From Syntrophaceae bacterium (lineage in GTDB: Bacteria; Desulfobacterota; Syntrophia; Syntrophales; PHBD01), in NCBI GenBank assembly GCA_013177825.1, contig JABLXX010000003.1:124001-188000 (forward strand): a stretch of DNA of 64,000 bases, in the 5' to 3' direction. The notes beneath the pieces were generated by a model. The model made no database searches and was not told the DNA's origin. It saw nothing but the letters and a program-made list of their open reading frames with translations. The position numbers and the translations under genes are program-made. Every line of letters begins with the position of its first letter. Position 1 is the first letter of the stretch. Positions 24,636-33,451 of the stretch are shown here, in pieces.

Positions 24636-25691
24636 ATGAAATATCGCGTCATCCAGTGGGCGACCGGTTCGATGGGCAAGACCTGCCTGCGGGCTGTCAT
24701 CGATCATCCCGACCTGGAGCTGGTGGGCCTGTATGTCTACAGCGACAAAAAGGCCGGCCGGGACGCCGGTGAGATCGCGAGGCGAAATCCGACGGGGGTG
24801 ATCGCCACCCGGAGCGCCGAGGAGATCATGGCGCTCGATGCCGACGTGGTCATCCACGCACCACGGATCCAGTTCCCATACAGCCACCACAACCGGGACA
24901 TCTGCCGGATCCTGGCCTCGGGGAAAAACCTGATCACCATCAACGGCCACAGCTTCCCGGCCTGGCACGGTGCCGCCTATGCCGCGGAGTTCACCGAGGC
25001 CTGCCGGCAGGGGAATTCGACGTTCTTCAGTACGGGCCTGAATCCGGGCTTCGTGGTGGAGAAGATCGCCGCGGCGGCGACGGGAATCTGCGTGGAGGTG
25101 GAATCCGTCCGCGTCGAGGAGGTCTTCGACGTCAGCGGTGCCCCGGATCACGACTATGTGTTCAACGTCTGCGGGATGGGTTCCGATCCGAAGCGGTTCG
25201 ATGTCGGCACCAGTCCTGTCGTGGAGCTGATCACGGGGATGTACGCCGAGGTGATCGCCCTCCTGGCCCATCGCCTGGGGGTGACGCTGGAGCGGGTGGA
25301 GCCGGACCACCGGGTCACGACGGCCCCGGAAGACATCGAGGCCCGGGCCGGGACCGTCCGGGTCGGGACGGTGGCGGCGACGAACTACTGCTGGCACGGG
25401 ATCGTCGGAGGGCGAAGGTTCATCACGCTGGCGGTGAACTGGGTGATGGGAAACTCGGTTCCGGGATTCGAGAACTTCGACCACTGGAAGATCTCCGTCC
25501 GCGGGAAGCCGGGGATCGACATTGTGATGAACCTGGTGGAGCCGGAGGATACGACGGCCAGAACCAGGTCGGAGCAGTACGGCGTGGCGGGATCGGTCAT
25601 CAACGCCATTCCCGAAGTCTGCGCCGCCCCGGCGGGGATCTTTCATTTCCCGCTCTTTGCACCGTATCGAAGACGATTTTCCGGGGGATGA
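24636..25691 (+). CDS. DapB-fold NAD(P)-dependent dehydrogenase, diaminopentanoate dehydrogenase-like
   Basis: This 351-residue protein starts with the Rossmann motif VIQWATGSMGKTCLRAV (4-20), a WATGSMG variant seen in 2,4-diaminopentanoate dehydrogenase and related dihydrodipicolinate-reductase-like enzymes. The motif DVVIHAPRIQFPYS lies near residues 70-83 and NTGLNPGF-like text (STGLNPGFVVE) near 131. The family reduces or oxidises amino or imino acids with NAD(P)H; the substrate is not known here. The ATG at 24636 is preceded by GGGGGG; longer frames upstream are low-complexity. It is followed 74 bases later by the ferredoxin-like gene. Confidence 0.7.
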   Translation: MKYRVIQWATGSMGKTCLRAVIDHPDLELVGLYVYSDKKAGRDAGEIARRNPTGVIATRSAEEIMALDADVVIHAPRIQFPYSHHNRDICRILASGKNLITINGHSFPAWHGAAYAAEFTEACRQGNSTFFSTGLNPGFVVEKIAAAATGICVEVESVRVEEVFDVSGAPDHDYVFNVCGMGSDPKRFDVGTSPVVELITGMYAEVIALLAHRLGVTLERVEPDHRVTTAPEDIEARAGTVRVGTVAATNYCWHGIVGGRRFITLAVNWVMGNSVPGFENFDHWKISVRGKPGIDIVMNLVEPEDTTARTRSEQYGVAGSVINAIPEVCAAPAGIFHFPLFAPYRRRFSGG

Positions 25692-25765
25692 CAAAATCCC
25701 CCGGCTGTGCAAAGAAGCGGCCGGAACATGGCAGAACGGATCAAAGACAATCAGGGAGGTTACCT

Positions 25766-26851
25766 TTGACAAACGATGTGTATGACCAGTTGGCGAAAGT
25801 TCTCGACACACTGCCCAATGGTTTTCCCAGGACCGACAGCGGCGTGGAGATCAAGCTCCTCAAGAGGATCTTCACCCCTGCCCAGGCGGAGCTGTTCGGC
25901 CGGCTGCGCCTGACCTTCGAGACGGTGGAGGAGATCGCGGCCCGAACGGGAATGCCTGTCGAAGGCCTGAAGGGGGCCCTCATGGATATGGCAAGGCGGG
26001 GTCAGCTCTTCACGATCAAGCCGGGCGGGGTCCGGTACTTCCGGATGCTGCCCTGGGTCTTCGGGATCTACGAGTTTCAGCTCGACAGCATGGACAGGGA
26101 GTTTGCAGAGTTGAATGAGGCGTATTGGCCCCACTTGGCAAAACAGTTCTTTTCCGAGACGCCCCAGCTGATGCAGACCCTCGCCGTGGAGGAGACCGTT
26201 CCTTCGCACCAGGAGGCGCTGCCCTATGAGAAGGTATCGGCGATCATCGAAAAAGGGCACTCGTTCATGGTCAACGAATGCATCTGCAAGAAGGAACAGG
26301 GGCTCCTGGGGAAACCCTGCGACCGGCCCGTGCATGTCTGCCTGGGCATCGCCCTGGAGCCCGGGGTGTTCGACAAGACCCCTTCGGCCCGCATCCTGAC
26401 GAAGGAGGAGGCTTACGAGCTTCTGAAAATGACGGAGGACGCAGGCCTGGTACATCTGACCGGCAATGTGCAGACGGGGCACTACTATATCTGCAACTGT
26501 TGCAAATGCTGCTGCGGCGTGCTCCGGGCCGTCAACGAGTTCGGGGTGCCCGCCTCCCGGGCGGTCAATTCCCATCATTATGCCGAAATCGACGGCGATC
26601 TCTGCTCGGGCTGCGGGATCTGCGCGGACAGCCGCTGCCAGGTCGGCGCCGTCGTGGAGGAGGGGGACGCCTACCGGGTCGTCAGGGAGCGGTGTATCGG
26701 CTGCGGGCTCTGCGTCACGGCGTGCCCGATGGAGGCCGTCCGGCTGGTCCACAGGGATCCGGCGGAGATCGAGACCCCTCCCCTTGCCGAAGACACATGG
26801 TTCGAGGAGCGGGGGCGCCGCAGGGGGGTGGATTTCAGTACGTACAGGTAA
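25766..26851 (+). CDS. Winged-helix plus 4Fe-4S ferredoxin protein, paralogue 1
   Basis: The protein has 361 residues. An N-terminal winged-helix-like region (FTPAQAELFGRLRLTFETVEE to about residue 95) is followed by a central domain with CICKKEQGLLGKPCDRP and then CLGIA, and a segment CNCCKCCCGVLRA (about 245-257). The C-terminus has two ferredoxin motifs, CSGCGICADSRC (with an unusual spacing) and CIGCGLCVTACP. The start is TTG at 25766 after GGGAGG (25754-25759). A paralogue is encoded at 53689. The double cluster suggests electron transfer; the winged helix may make it a DNA-binding redox sensor. This combined role is inference. Confidence 0.8.
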   Translation: MTNDVYDQLAKVLDTLPNGFPRTDSGVEIKLLKRIFTPAQAELFGRLRLTFETVEEIAARTGMPVEGLKGALMDMARRGQLFTIKPGGVRYFRMLPWVFGIYEFQLDSMDREFAELNEAYWPHLAKQFFSETPQLMQTLAVEETVPSHQEALPYEKVSAIIEKGHSFMVNECICKKEQGLLGKPCDRPVHVCLGIALEPGVFDKTPSARILTKEEAYELLKMTEDAGLVHLTGNVQTGHYYICNCCKCCCGVLRAVNEFGVPASRAVNSHHYAEIDGDLCSGCGICADSRCQVGAVVEEGDAYRVVRERCIGCGLCVTACPMEAVRLVHRDPAEIETPPLAEDTWFEERGRRRGVDFSTYR

Positions 26852-26989
26852 CCAATCTGCCTGAACAGGGTCTGCCGGCCGGTCCCGGCGGCGGGTGAGA
26901 GGCAACCGGTCAGGCGGGCCGCGCGTCCCGGAGCGCGGCGGCCCGTCCTATGCTCCTTCCTCTGGAACCGATCCAACGGAGGTGCAGGG

Positions 26990-27640
26990 ATGTTGACCGC
27001 CGCCATCCTCCTGTCGGCCGTTCCTCTCCTGGCGGGCCTTCTCTATTTCAGGAAGCGGGATTCGCTGCCGGGGATTGCTCTGACCAAGCCCACCCTGTCG
27101 GCGCTCTTTGTCCTGGCCGCCCTGACCGGTCCCCACGGTCACCCGGAATATTTCGCCTTCATCCTTGCCGGTTTGCTGTTCTGCCTGGCCGGCGACGTGT
27201 TCCTCATATCCGCCGCGAGAAAGTTTTTCCTGGCGGGCCTGATCGCATTCCTGGCCGGGCATGTTCTCTACAGCATCGCTTTCTTCACCGCGGCGTCGCC
27301 GGGCATGCCGACCGTGTTCACCGCGGCGGCGTGCGTCCTGATAAGCGGCGCCTTCTTTCTACGGATCAGGCCGTACCTGGGAACTATGATGCTCCCGGTC
27401 TTGGCCTATGTCGCAATCATTACGATCATGGTCATCGGCGCCGCGACCCTCATGGGGGAAAGCGAGCTGCCGGTCGGCGGACGGGCTTTGGCCCTGACCG
27501 GCGCCGTTCTGTTTTACCTTTCGGATCTCTTCGTCGCCCGCGAGCGGTTCGTGAAGCATGAATTCCTGAACCGCCTGATCGGCCTGCCCCTGTATTACGC
27601 GGGCCAGTTCATGATCGCCTTCTCCATCCGGCTGCTGTGA
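26990..27640 (+). CDS. YhhN-family integral membrane protein (lysoplasmalogenase-like)
   Basis: This 216-residue protein is nearly all membrane: about eight hydrophobic helices starting LTAAILLSAVPLLAGLLYF and ending LYYAGQFMIAFSIRLL. Conserved polar residues Asp of LAGDVFLI and Asp of LSDLFVARERF match the YhhN/TMEM86 pattern, in which the family members hydrolyse the vinyl ether bond of lysoplasmalogens. Anaerobes of this lineage make plasmalogens, so the activity is plausible. A GGAGG at 26979-26983 precedes the ATG. It ends 20 bases before a possible upstream start in the cyclase gene, but the cyclase has its own promoter. Confidence 0.8.
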   Translation: MLTAAILLSAVPLLAGLLYFRKRDSLPGIALTKPTLSALFVLAALTGPHGHPEYFAFILAGLLFCLAGDVFLISAARKFFLAGLIAFLAGHVLYSIAFFTAASPGMPTVFTAAACVLISGAFFLRIRPYLGTMMLPVLAYVAIITIMVIGAATLMGESELPVGGRALALTGAVLFYLSDLFVARERFVKHEFLNRLIGLPLYYAGQFMIAFSIRLL

Positions 27641-27989
27641 GCAGTCCGGAGCCGCAGCGATGGCCTGCCTGGCGCTGCCCCGGCTGCTCCCGGCAAATCC
27701 GCCTCGTGCGTCGGAGTCCTTCCGCTGTGTCGACCCGGAAAACCGGAAACCTGCCGGGATGGACGGGAGAGCAGTCTCTGCGTTTCGTGACCGGCGGCGA
27801 TTGACTTTCATTTCGATTGACAGAGGAAGAATCGTTTCCTATCCTGCACGCTGGGCGAAGGGATGGATCGAGCCCGCTGTCCGCAGACAGCTGAACGGTG
27901 CTCCATGCAGGGGGCCGCGGATGAAAAGAGTCGTGCTCCCGACTCCCGTCGGTGTTTCGTTCAAATTGCAGACAAGAGAGGACCTTCCC
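27641..27989. other. Intergenic leader of the cyclase gene
   Basis: This stretch holds the promoter at 27817-27845 and the leader of the cyclase gene. An open frame from 27660 in line with the cyclase is not believed to be coding because its residues are unlike any domain and the promoter lies inside it. Confidence 0.4.
27817..27845 (+). promoter_or_regulatory. Sigma-70 promoter for the cyclase gene
   Basis: TTGACA (27817-27822), a 17-base spacer and TATCCT (27840-27845) form a good sigma-70 promoter. Transcription would begin near 27852. This argues that the cyclase starts at 27921 or 27990 rather than at the long-frame position 27660. Confidence 0.65.
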
Positions 27990-29003
27990 GTGGGAGTGAA
28001 GTATTTCCCCGTTGCCATCCTGCATTACGGACTTTCCCTCACCGCCCAGGTCATCAGCCTGGGAATGGCCGTCATCCTGATCTCCACCGCGTATTCGGTG
28101 GCGGTTCCCCGCCTTGCTCCGTACGGCCTGTCGATGGGCAAAGACCACCGATACGCCAGGGCCGCCATTGCGCTTGAACAGACGGTGACCAAGCCCGTCC
28201 GCGCGGTGTTTCCCATCCGGATCGGCGGCCACGACATGACGCCATGGATTGTCCTGGTCCTGTCGTTTGTCCTCACCTTCTGGTTCAACACCCTGAGCTA
28301 TCGATATTTTTACGAGGGACAATACTATCGGCACCGGAAGAGGATCGATGACCTGCAGCGCCGGCTTCATATCTCCGATCAAGCGATGAGCGCATCGGCG
28401 CTTGGCCGGCAAATGGATCTGCTGAAAACGGCAAAGGGGAAAGACCGCCATCAGATCCTCCGGAATATTGCCGAGACGGAGAAAAAGCTCGACGAGGAGG
28501 GGCGCGACCTTGCCTTTCTGTCCATCGACGTCGTGGGCTCCACGGGCATGAAGCAGGACGAGGACAAGGCCGTCGTTCAGAACGATTTCACCCGTTACCG
28601 TCAGTTCGTCAGCGGGATCTTCGACGAACACGGGTGCCTGAAGTCGACCTGGACGCCCGACGGGGTCATGGCCTGCTTCCCGACCGTGGACGATGCCGTG
28701 CGCGCCGCCCGCGCCGTCATCACCGATCTGGATACGTTCAACCGGGAGGTCAGGCAACTGCGGCGCGAGTTTGCCGTCCGTTGCGGCGTGAACTCGGGAT
28801 TCGTCATCTACGACGAGAACTTGCCCCTCGAGGAGATCAGCGATCCCGCCATCGACATCGCGGGCCACATGCAGAAGCATGCCGCCCGGAACGCAATCAG
28901 CATCCCGAAACCCGTCGTCGAACCGCTCCCCGGGAACGGCGGCTTCACGCCGTCAGGCCAGGTCATCGACGGGTACGAAATTTACGAGTGGAAGAAGGGC
29001 TGA
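27990..29003 (+). CDS. Membrane-anchored class III nucleotidyl cyclase
   Basis: The protein has 337 residues from the GTG at 27990. Two hydrophobic segments occur, one near residue 10-35 and one near WIVLVLSFVLTFWFN (about 85-100), with about 50 residues between them, probably periplasmic. A helical linker (KRIDDLQRRLH) leads to the cyclase domain: LAFLSIDVVGST with the first metal Asp, then WTPDGVMACFPT with the second Asp, and FAVRCGVNSGFVIYDENLPL. The site resembles adenylate cyclases; it would supply cAMP to the Crp/Fnr protein, but the family includes guanylate cyclases. A start at ATG 27921 would add 23 residues; AGAGAGGA lies before the GTG. Confidence 0.75.
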   Translation: MGVKYFPVAILHYGLSLTAQVISLGMAVILISTAYSVAVPRLAPYGLSMGKDHRYARAAIALEQTVTKPVRAVFPIRIGGHDMTPWIVLVLSFVLTFWFNTLSYRYFYEGQYYRHRKRIDDLQRRLHISDQAMSASALGRQMDLLKTAKGKDRHQILRNIAETEKKLDEEGRDLAFLSIDVVGSTGMKQDEDKAVVQNDFTRYRQFVSGIFDEHGCLKSTWTPDGVMACFPTVDDAVRAARAVITDLDTFNREVRQLRREFAVRCGVNSGFVIYDENLPLEEISDPAIDIAGHMQKHAARNAISIPKPVVEPLPGNGGFTPSGQVIDGYEIYEWKKG

Positions 29004-29166
29004 AACGGACGTCCCGATTTCTTTCTGAACCGGTTTTCCGATTTCCTTCAGACAATCGTTCGGTCGGTTTCAGGGAATCCTCTGTCCCGGGGGGAGCCCG
29101 TGAGACCGGCTGTCTGCATTTGCGATCCGACTCGTCCGTCCCGGATCGGCTTCTCCCTCAGGACTT

Positions 29167-29790
29167 TCATGGCAGCAGGAATCCTATGATCGCCAGAATC
29201 ACCGCCTGGAAGAAGCGGATGACCGGGTCCAGGACGCCGAGATACAAAAGGCCGATGATGATGAAAAAGCCGAAGGGCTCGATCCGGGCCAGGGTGTTCT
29301 GGAATTTCACGGAGGTGAAGCCCATGAGGATCTTGGACCCGTCCAGCGGCGGAATGGGAATCAGGTTGAAGGCGGCCAGGATGATGTTGATTTTCGCCAG
29401 GTAATAGAGAAACGTGGCGATCGTTCCGGCCGGCTGCGGCTCCAGGATCCGGTAGAGGAGAAAGGCGAGGAAGGCCAGGATCATGTTGGCGACGATCCCC
29501 GCCGAGGAGACCAGGATGAGTCCCTTGCGGGCGTTCCGGATATAGGCGAGATTGAAGGGCACCGGCCTCGCCCAGCCGAAGCCGAAGAGGAAAAGCATCA
29601 GCGTCCCGATCGGGTCGAGGTGGCTGACGGGATTCAGGGTCAGCCTGCCCATCGCTTTCGCGGTGGGATCCCCCATCCTCCATGCGACCCAGCCGTGGGC
29701 CAGCTCGTGGATGATGATGGAATAAAGGAGCGGAACGGCCAGAAGGATGAACGTGATCGGATCCTTGACCAGCAGGTTCAGGAGGCCCAT
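29167..29790 (-). CDS. M50 site-2 protease family membrane metalloprotease
   Basis: This 207-residue multi-spanning protein has the zinc motif H28-E-L-A-H32-G (HELAHGW) in the second helix, LNPVSHLDPIG after it and the third ligand motif NLIPIPPLDGSKIL (about 130-143). Four to six transmembrane helices are seen. It lacks a PDZ domain, so it belongs to the small rhomboid-like M50B group related to SpoIVFB and YwhC. It cleaves membrane substrates in the bilayer; the target is unknown. I chose the ATG at 29790 because the family begins MGLL and an AGAGAAG site lies upstream; a frame start at 29898 adds an unrelated leader. Confidence 0.85.
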   Translation of the reverse strand: MGLLNLLVKDPITFILLAVPLLYSIIIHELAHGWVAWRMGDPTAKAMGRLTLNPVSHLDPIGTLMLFLFGFGWARPVPFNLAYIRNARKGLILVSSAGIVANMILAFLAFLLYRILEPQPAGTIATFLYYLAKINIILAAFNLIPIPPLDGSKILMGFTSVKFQNTLARIEPFGFFIIIGLLYLGVLDPVIRFFQAVILAIIGFLLP

Positions 29791-29969
29791 GTCTTCTCTT
29801 TCCCCATGATTGAATCGTGCACAACGGCTGCATCGTACACGAAACAGCGGCAGCAATACCAGATTGATTTTCAGACGCCGCTGTCGTATTTCACACACGG
29901 ACGGATTTATCTCCCTTCAGGCAGCCCCGACATTCCGAATCTTCAAAATGCGCACCGACAGGCAGAGAT

Positions 29970-31937
29970 ATGAGCATACGCGAGCTGGATCTCAGGACCA
30001 TCCTGGAAAACATGATCGATGTCGTCGTGATCCTCGATCTGAACGGTGTCTTCCGATCCGTCAGCCCGTCCGTGCGGTGCATGCTCGGTTATGCTCCCGC
30101 CGACATGATCGGAACGGTCAGTTTCGACTATCTTTTCCCCGACGATCGGGAGAGGGTTGCCTGGACCTTCCTGAGAACGCTCGAGTCCGAACGGCAGATG
30201 GAGTGGTTCCGTTTCCGCCATGCCGACGGCCGCTTCATCTGGCTGGAAACGGTTGCCCGGGCGGTCCGGGACGGAAACCGTCTCCGGGGGATTGTCGTTT
30301 CCGCCCGCGATGTCTCGGATCGCATGCGGATGGAGGAGGCCCTGCACGAGCGGGAGAGAAGATACCGGATGATCGTCGAGAATGCGAACGATGCCATCTA
30401 TCTCCATGATTTTGAAGGAAATATCATTGATGTGAACGATAACGCCTGCCGGATGCTCGATTACAGGCGGGAGGAACTGGTCGGGGCCAATCTCGGAAAG
30501 ATCGACCCGAAGTGGAGACTTCCGGAGAATCCCGAGCTCGCAAATCTTCTGACACATGAGAGGCATACGTTTGAACGCGAGAATGTCCGCAGGGACGGGT
30601 CCGTGGTCCCCGTGGAAGTCAGCGTGAAAATCGTTGGCTGGGAGGGAAGCGGGCTTGTGATGGGATTCGTGAGGGACATCACGGAACGCAAGACGGCCGA
30701 GGCCCAGCTGCGCCGAAGCGAGAAGCAGTATCGGCTGCTGGTTGAAAACACGATGGATTACGTCGTGCGTTTTCATCTGGACGGGACCGTGCTGTTTGTG
30801 TCGGAGGCCATCGAGACGAATCTCGGTTATCTCCCACAGGAGGTTGTCGGAAGATCCTATCTCGATTTTGTCCATCCGGACGATCGGCCTTCCGCCGGGA
30901 GAGTCTTCCGGCTGGCGAGCAAAGAGGGGCAACAGGGAAGCATGGAGTGCCGCCTGCGCAGAAAAGACGGCCGGTATCGGTGGATGGAGATCCGGGGCAA
31001 GAGCTTTCGGAATGACGTTACGAACCGGCTGGAAATCATTTCCGTGGCCCGCGACGTCACGAGGCGGGTGGAGATGGAGCAGGCGCTGCGCCGTGCGGAA
31101 AAAGGGTACCGGGACATCTTCGACAACGCCCTGGTCGCGATCTACCGGAGCACGCCCGAGGGGCGCGTGGTCATGGCCAATGAGGCGTCCGCCCGGATTC
31201 TGGGATATGAATCTGCCGATGACATGGTGCATTCCGACACGGACGTTGCGGAACAGATTTACGTGGACGGAACGGACCGGCAGTGGATCATCGACCGGCT
31301 GGAGACAAAGGACAGCTGCGTCGTGGAGATTCCCTACCGGCGCAAGAACGGGGAAATCACCTGGTCGATGCATTATATCCGGGCCATCCGGGATGAAGCC
31401 GGCGGACTCCTCTGTTTCGAGGGGGTCGCCCAGGACATCACCGAACAGAAGAAAGCGGAGGAGAACCTCCGGACGACGCTCAACAACCTGGAGGGACTCG
31501 TCCAGGAGCGCACGGAAGAACTCGAGGATGTCAACACGGCCCTCCGGGTCCTTCTGAATCGGAGCAAGGAGGACCGGAGGATTCTCGAAGAGAGGCTCCA
31601 GCGAAACGTCAACGAACTGCTCATGCCCACAATGAACGAACTCAGGACCTGCGGGCTGAACGAAAAGGGTCTTCTTTTCCTGGATCTGCTGCAGTCGAAC
31701 CTGCGGGAAATCACATCTCCGTTTCTGTCGAATCTGAGTTCGTTCTACAAGAACCTGACCCCCAGGGAAATCCAAGTGGCCGGCATGATCCGGGAGGGCA
31801 AGAGGACGAAGGAAATAGCGGAATTGCTTGGAGTCAGTACGGTTACGGTGGATACGCACCGGATCAATATCCGGACCAAGCTGGGGTTGATCGGAGAAAA
31901 AGTGAACCTCCGCTCGCACCTGCTCTCCATGGCCTGA
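29970..31937 (+). CDS. Four-PAS sensor with C-terminal LuxR-type HTH
   Basis: The protein has 655 residues: PAS1 (about 5-120), PAS2 (125-250), PAS3 (250-370) and PAS4 (370-490), each ending in a typical PAC phrase such as GFVRDITERKTAEAQL or GVAQDITEQKKAEENL. A coiled linker and the LuxR/GerE HTH follow (LTPREIQVAGMIREGKRTKEI and TVTVDTHRINIRTKLG, about 590-640). There is no kinase or receiver domain, so the PAS domains probably bind ligand, redox cofactor or light-like signals directly and change DNA binding. It is divergent from the S2P gene and followed by a hexokinase gene; any regulatory link is inference. Confidence 0.85.
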   Translation: MSIRELDLRTILENMIDVVVILDLNGVFRSVSPSVRCMLGYAPADMIGTVSFDYLFPDDRERVAWTFLRTLESERQMEWFRFRHADGRFIWLETVARAVRDGNRLRGIVVSARDVSDRMRMEEALHERERRYRMIVENANDAIYLHDFEGNIIDVNDNACRMLDYRREELVGANLGKIDPKWRLPENPELANLLTHERHTFERENVRRDGSVVPVEVSVKIVGWEGSGLVMGFVRDITERKTAEAQLRRSEKQYRLLVENTMDYVVRFHLDGTVLFVSEAIETNLGYLPQEVVGRSYLDFVHPDDRPSAGRVFRLASKEGQQGSMECRLRRKDGRYRWMEIRGKSFRNDVTNRLEIISVARDVTRRVEMEQALRRAEKGYRDIFDNALVAIYRSTPEGRVVMANEASARILGYESADDMVHSDTDVAEQIYVDGTDRQWIIDRLETKDSCVVEIPYRRKNGEITWSMHYIRAIRDEAGGLLCFEGVAQDITEQKKAEENLRTTLNNLEGLVQERTEELEDVNTALRVLLNRSKEDRRILEERLQRNVNELLMPTMNELRTCGLNEKGLLFLDLLQSNLREITSPFLSNLSSFYKNLTPREIQVAGMIREGKRTKEIAELLGVSTVTVDTHRINIRTKLGLIGEKVNLRSHLLSMA

Positions 31938-32037
31938 CGGCCGGCGGACGGAAAGCAGGTTCAAACCCCGCGGATGGTTCCTCTGATCCTGTCCGCGCTG
32001 CGGGACAGGCGGCCGATCCCTGAAGAACGGCGGATTC

Positions 32038-33381
32038 ATGAGCATCTCCCAGTCGAATAAACGGGACCGTGTCCTTTCGCGTCTGGTCCGTCTCTTTTCC
32101 GTTTCCGTCTCGCATTCGCGGAGCATCATCGGCGGATTCCACGAAGAGATGGCGCGCGGCCTCGCCGGGGAGCGGAGCTCCCTGCGGATGATTCCCTCCT
32201 TTGTGGGCCGCCCGACGGGCAGGGAAAAAGGTCGGTTTCTCGCCCTCGACCTGGGCGGAACGAACTGCCGGGTCCTGGAGGTGGAGCTTGACGGAAGGGG
32301 AGGGGCCTCGATTGCGGCGGCGAGCCGTTTTGTCATTCCGCAGGACCGCATGCACGGCGCCGGCGAGCTGCTCTTCGATTTCCTCGCCGGGTGCGTCGAC
32401 TCCTTTATCCGGGAGCATCCCCGCCGGGACGGGGGGCGGGAAAGGATCCTGGCTTTCACGTTTTCCTTCCCCGTAGAGCAGCACTCCATCGCATCCGGTA
32501 CGCTCATCGGCTGGACGAAGGCCTTCACCGTCTCCGGCGTGGAAGGCGAGGACGTTGCGGTGCTGCTCTACGAGGCCATGAAGCGAAAAGGACTCGGATC
32601 CGTCCGTGTCACGGCCCTGACGAACGACACCGTGGGGACGCTGGTGGCCGGATGTTACGCCGACCGCTGCTGCGACATGGGCGTGATCCTCGGGACGGGA
32701 ACAAACGCCTGCTACCTCGAGCGGGCGGCCCGGATCGGGAAGTTTCCCGGGCCCTTCCGCTCCGGCGAGATGATCGTCAACATGGAGTGGGGGAATTTCG
32801 ACCGGCTGAAGGCCAACCGGTATGATGCGATGCTCGATGCGGACTCTCCCAACCCTGGCCGGCAGCGGCTGGAGAAAATGGTTTCCGGCATGTACCTGGG
32901 AGAGATCGCCCGGCTCGTGATCCGGGAGATGATGGAGCGGGGCATGCTCTTCGAAGGGAAGCACCATCCTGCCTTTCTGGCGTCCTATGCATTCACGACG
33001 GAGCATCTGTCGACCATGGCGGGAGGCGGTGACGAGGCATTCGCCGATCTCGGTCTTGCGGACCTCCCGGGCGAGAGCAGGGCGGCCATCCTTGAGATCG
33101 GCCGTCTGGTCGCCCTCCGGTCCGCGCGCATCGCCGGCGCGGCGATCACCGCCGTCATAACCTGGATGGATCCCGGTCTGGAGGCGGATCATGCCGTGGC
33201 GATCGACGGGGCTCTGTTTGAAAAATACCCGGGATACCGGGATGGAATTCAGGATGTCCTGATCGAGCTTCTCGGAGGCCGCGCGGAACGGGTCGCGCTC
33301 GTACCGGCCAGGGACGGTTCGGGAATCGGTGCCGCCGTTGTCGGTGCCGTGGCGGCTTCGGCCGGCCGCCGGACTGTATGA
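32038..33381 (+). CDS. Eukaryotic-type hexokinase
   Basis: The protein has 447 residues, the length of a single-domain hexokinase of yeast or animal type rather than the ~320-residue bacterial glucokinases. Motifs are GRFLALDLGGTNCRVLEVEL (phosphate 1, about 64-83), LAFTFSFPVEQ (sugar-binding region), LTNDTVGTLVAGCY (catalytic Asp), GVILGTGTNACYLE, IVNMEWGNF and a C-terminal GSGIGAAVVGAV. It would phosphorylate glucose and possibly fructose or mannose with ATP, first step of glycolysis. The ATG at 32038 starts 100 bases after the PAS-LuxR gene. Bacterial members of this class are known but uncommon, so a horizontal origin is possible. Confidence 0.85.
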   Translation: MSISQSNKRDRVLSRLVRLFSVSVSHSRSIIGGFHEEMARGLAGERSSLRMIPSFVGRPTGREKGRFLALDLGGTNCRVLEVELDGRGGASIAAASRFVIPQDRMHGAGELLFDFLAGCVDSFIREHPRRDGGRERILAFTFSFPVEQHSIASGTLIGWTKAFTVSGVEGEDVAVLLYEAMKRKGLGSVRVTALTNDTVGTLVAGCYADRCCDMGVILGTGTNACYLERAARIGKFPGPFRSGEMIVNMEWGNFDRLKANRYDAMLDADSPNPGRQRLEKMVSGMYLGEIARLVIREMMERGMLFEGKHHPAFLASYAFTTEHLSTMAGGGDEAFADLGLADLPGESRAAILEIGRLVALRSARIAGAAITAVITWMDPGLEADHAVAIDGALFEKYPGYRDGIQDVLIELLGGRAERVALVPARDGSGIGAAVVGAVAASAGRRTV

Positions 33382-33451
33382 GGGGGACGCTCCCCGTGTC
33401 GAGACGCCCGGTCGTCCATATCCGCCGGAAACGGCTTGCTCAAGGAGGATC

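Noticed and set aside
27660-27989. N-terminal extension of the cyclase gene
   Set aside because: A good promoter lies inside this stretch and the residues resemble no domain.
31950-31975. GGTTCAAACC-like stretch resembling a tRNA T-arm
   Set aside because: The flanking bases do not form an acceptor, D or anticodon stem, and the T-stem has a mismatch.
29943-32528. 861-codon open frame on the minus strand
   Set aside because: It lies fully opposite a well-supported four-PAS LuxR gene and the hexokinase start; its residues match no family and the frame is a by-product of GC-rich codon use.
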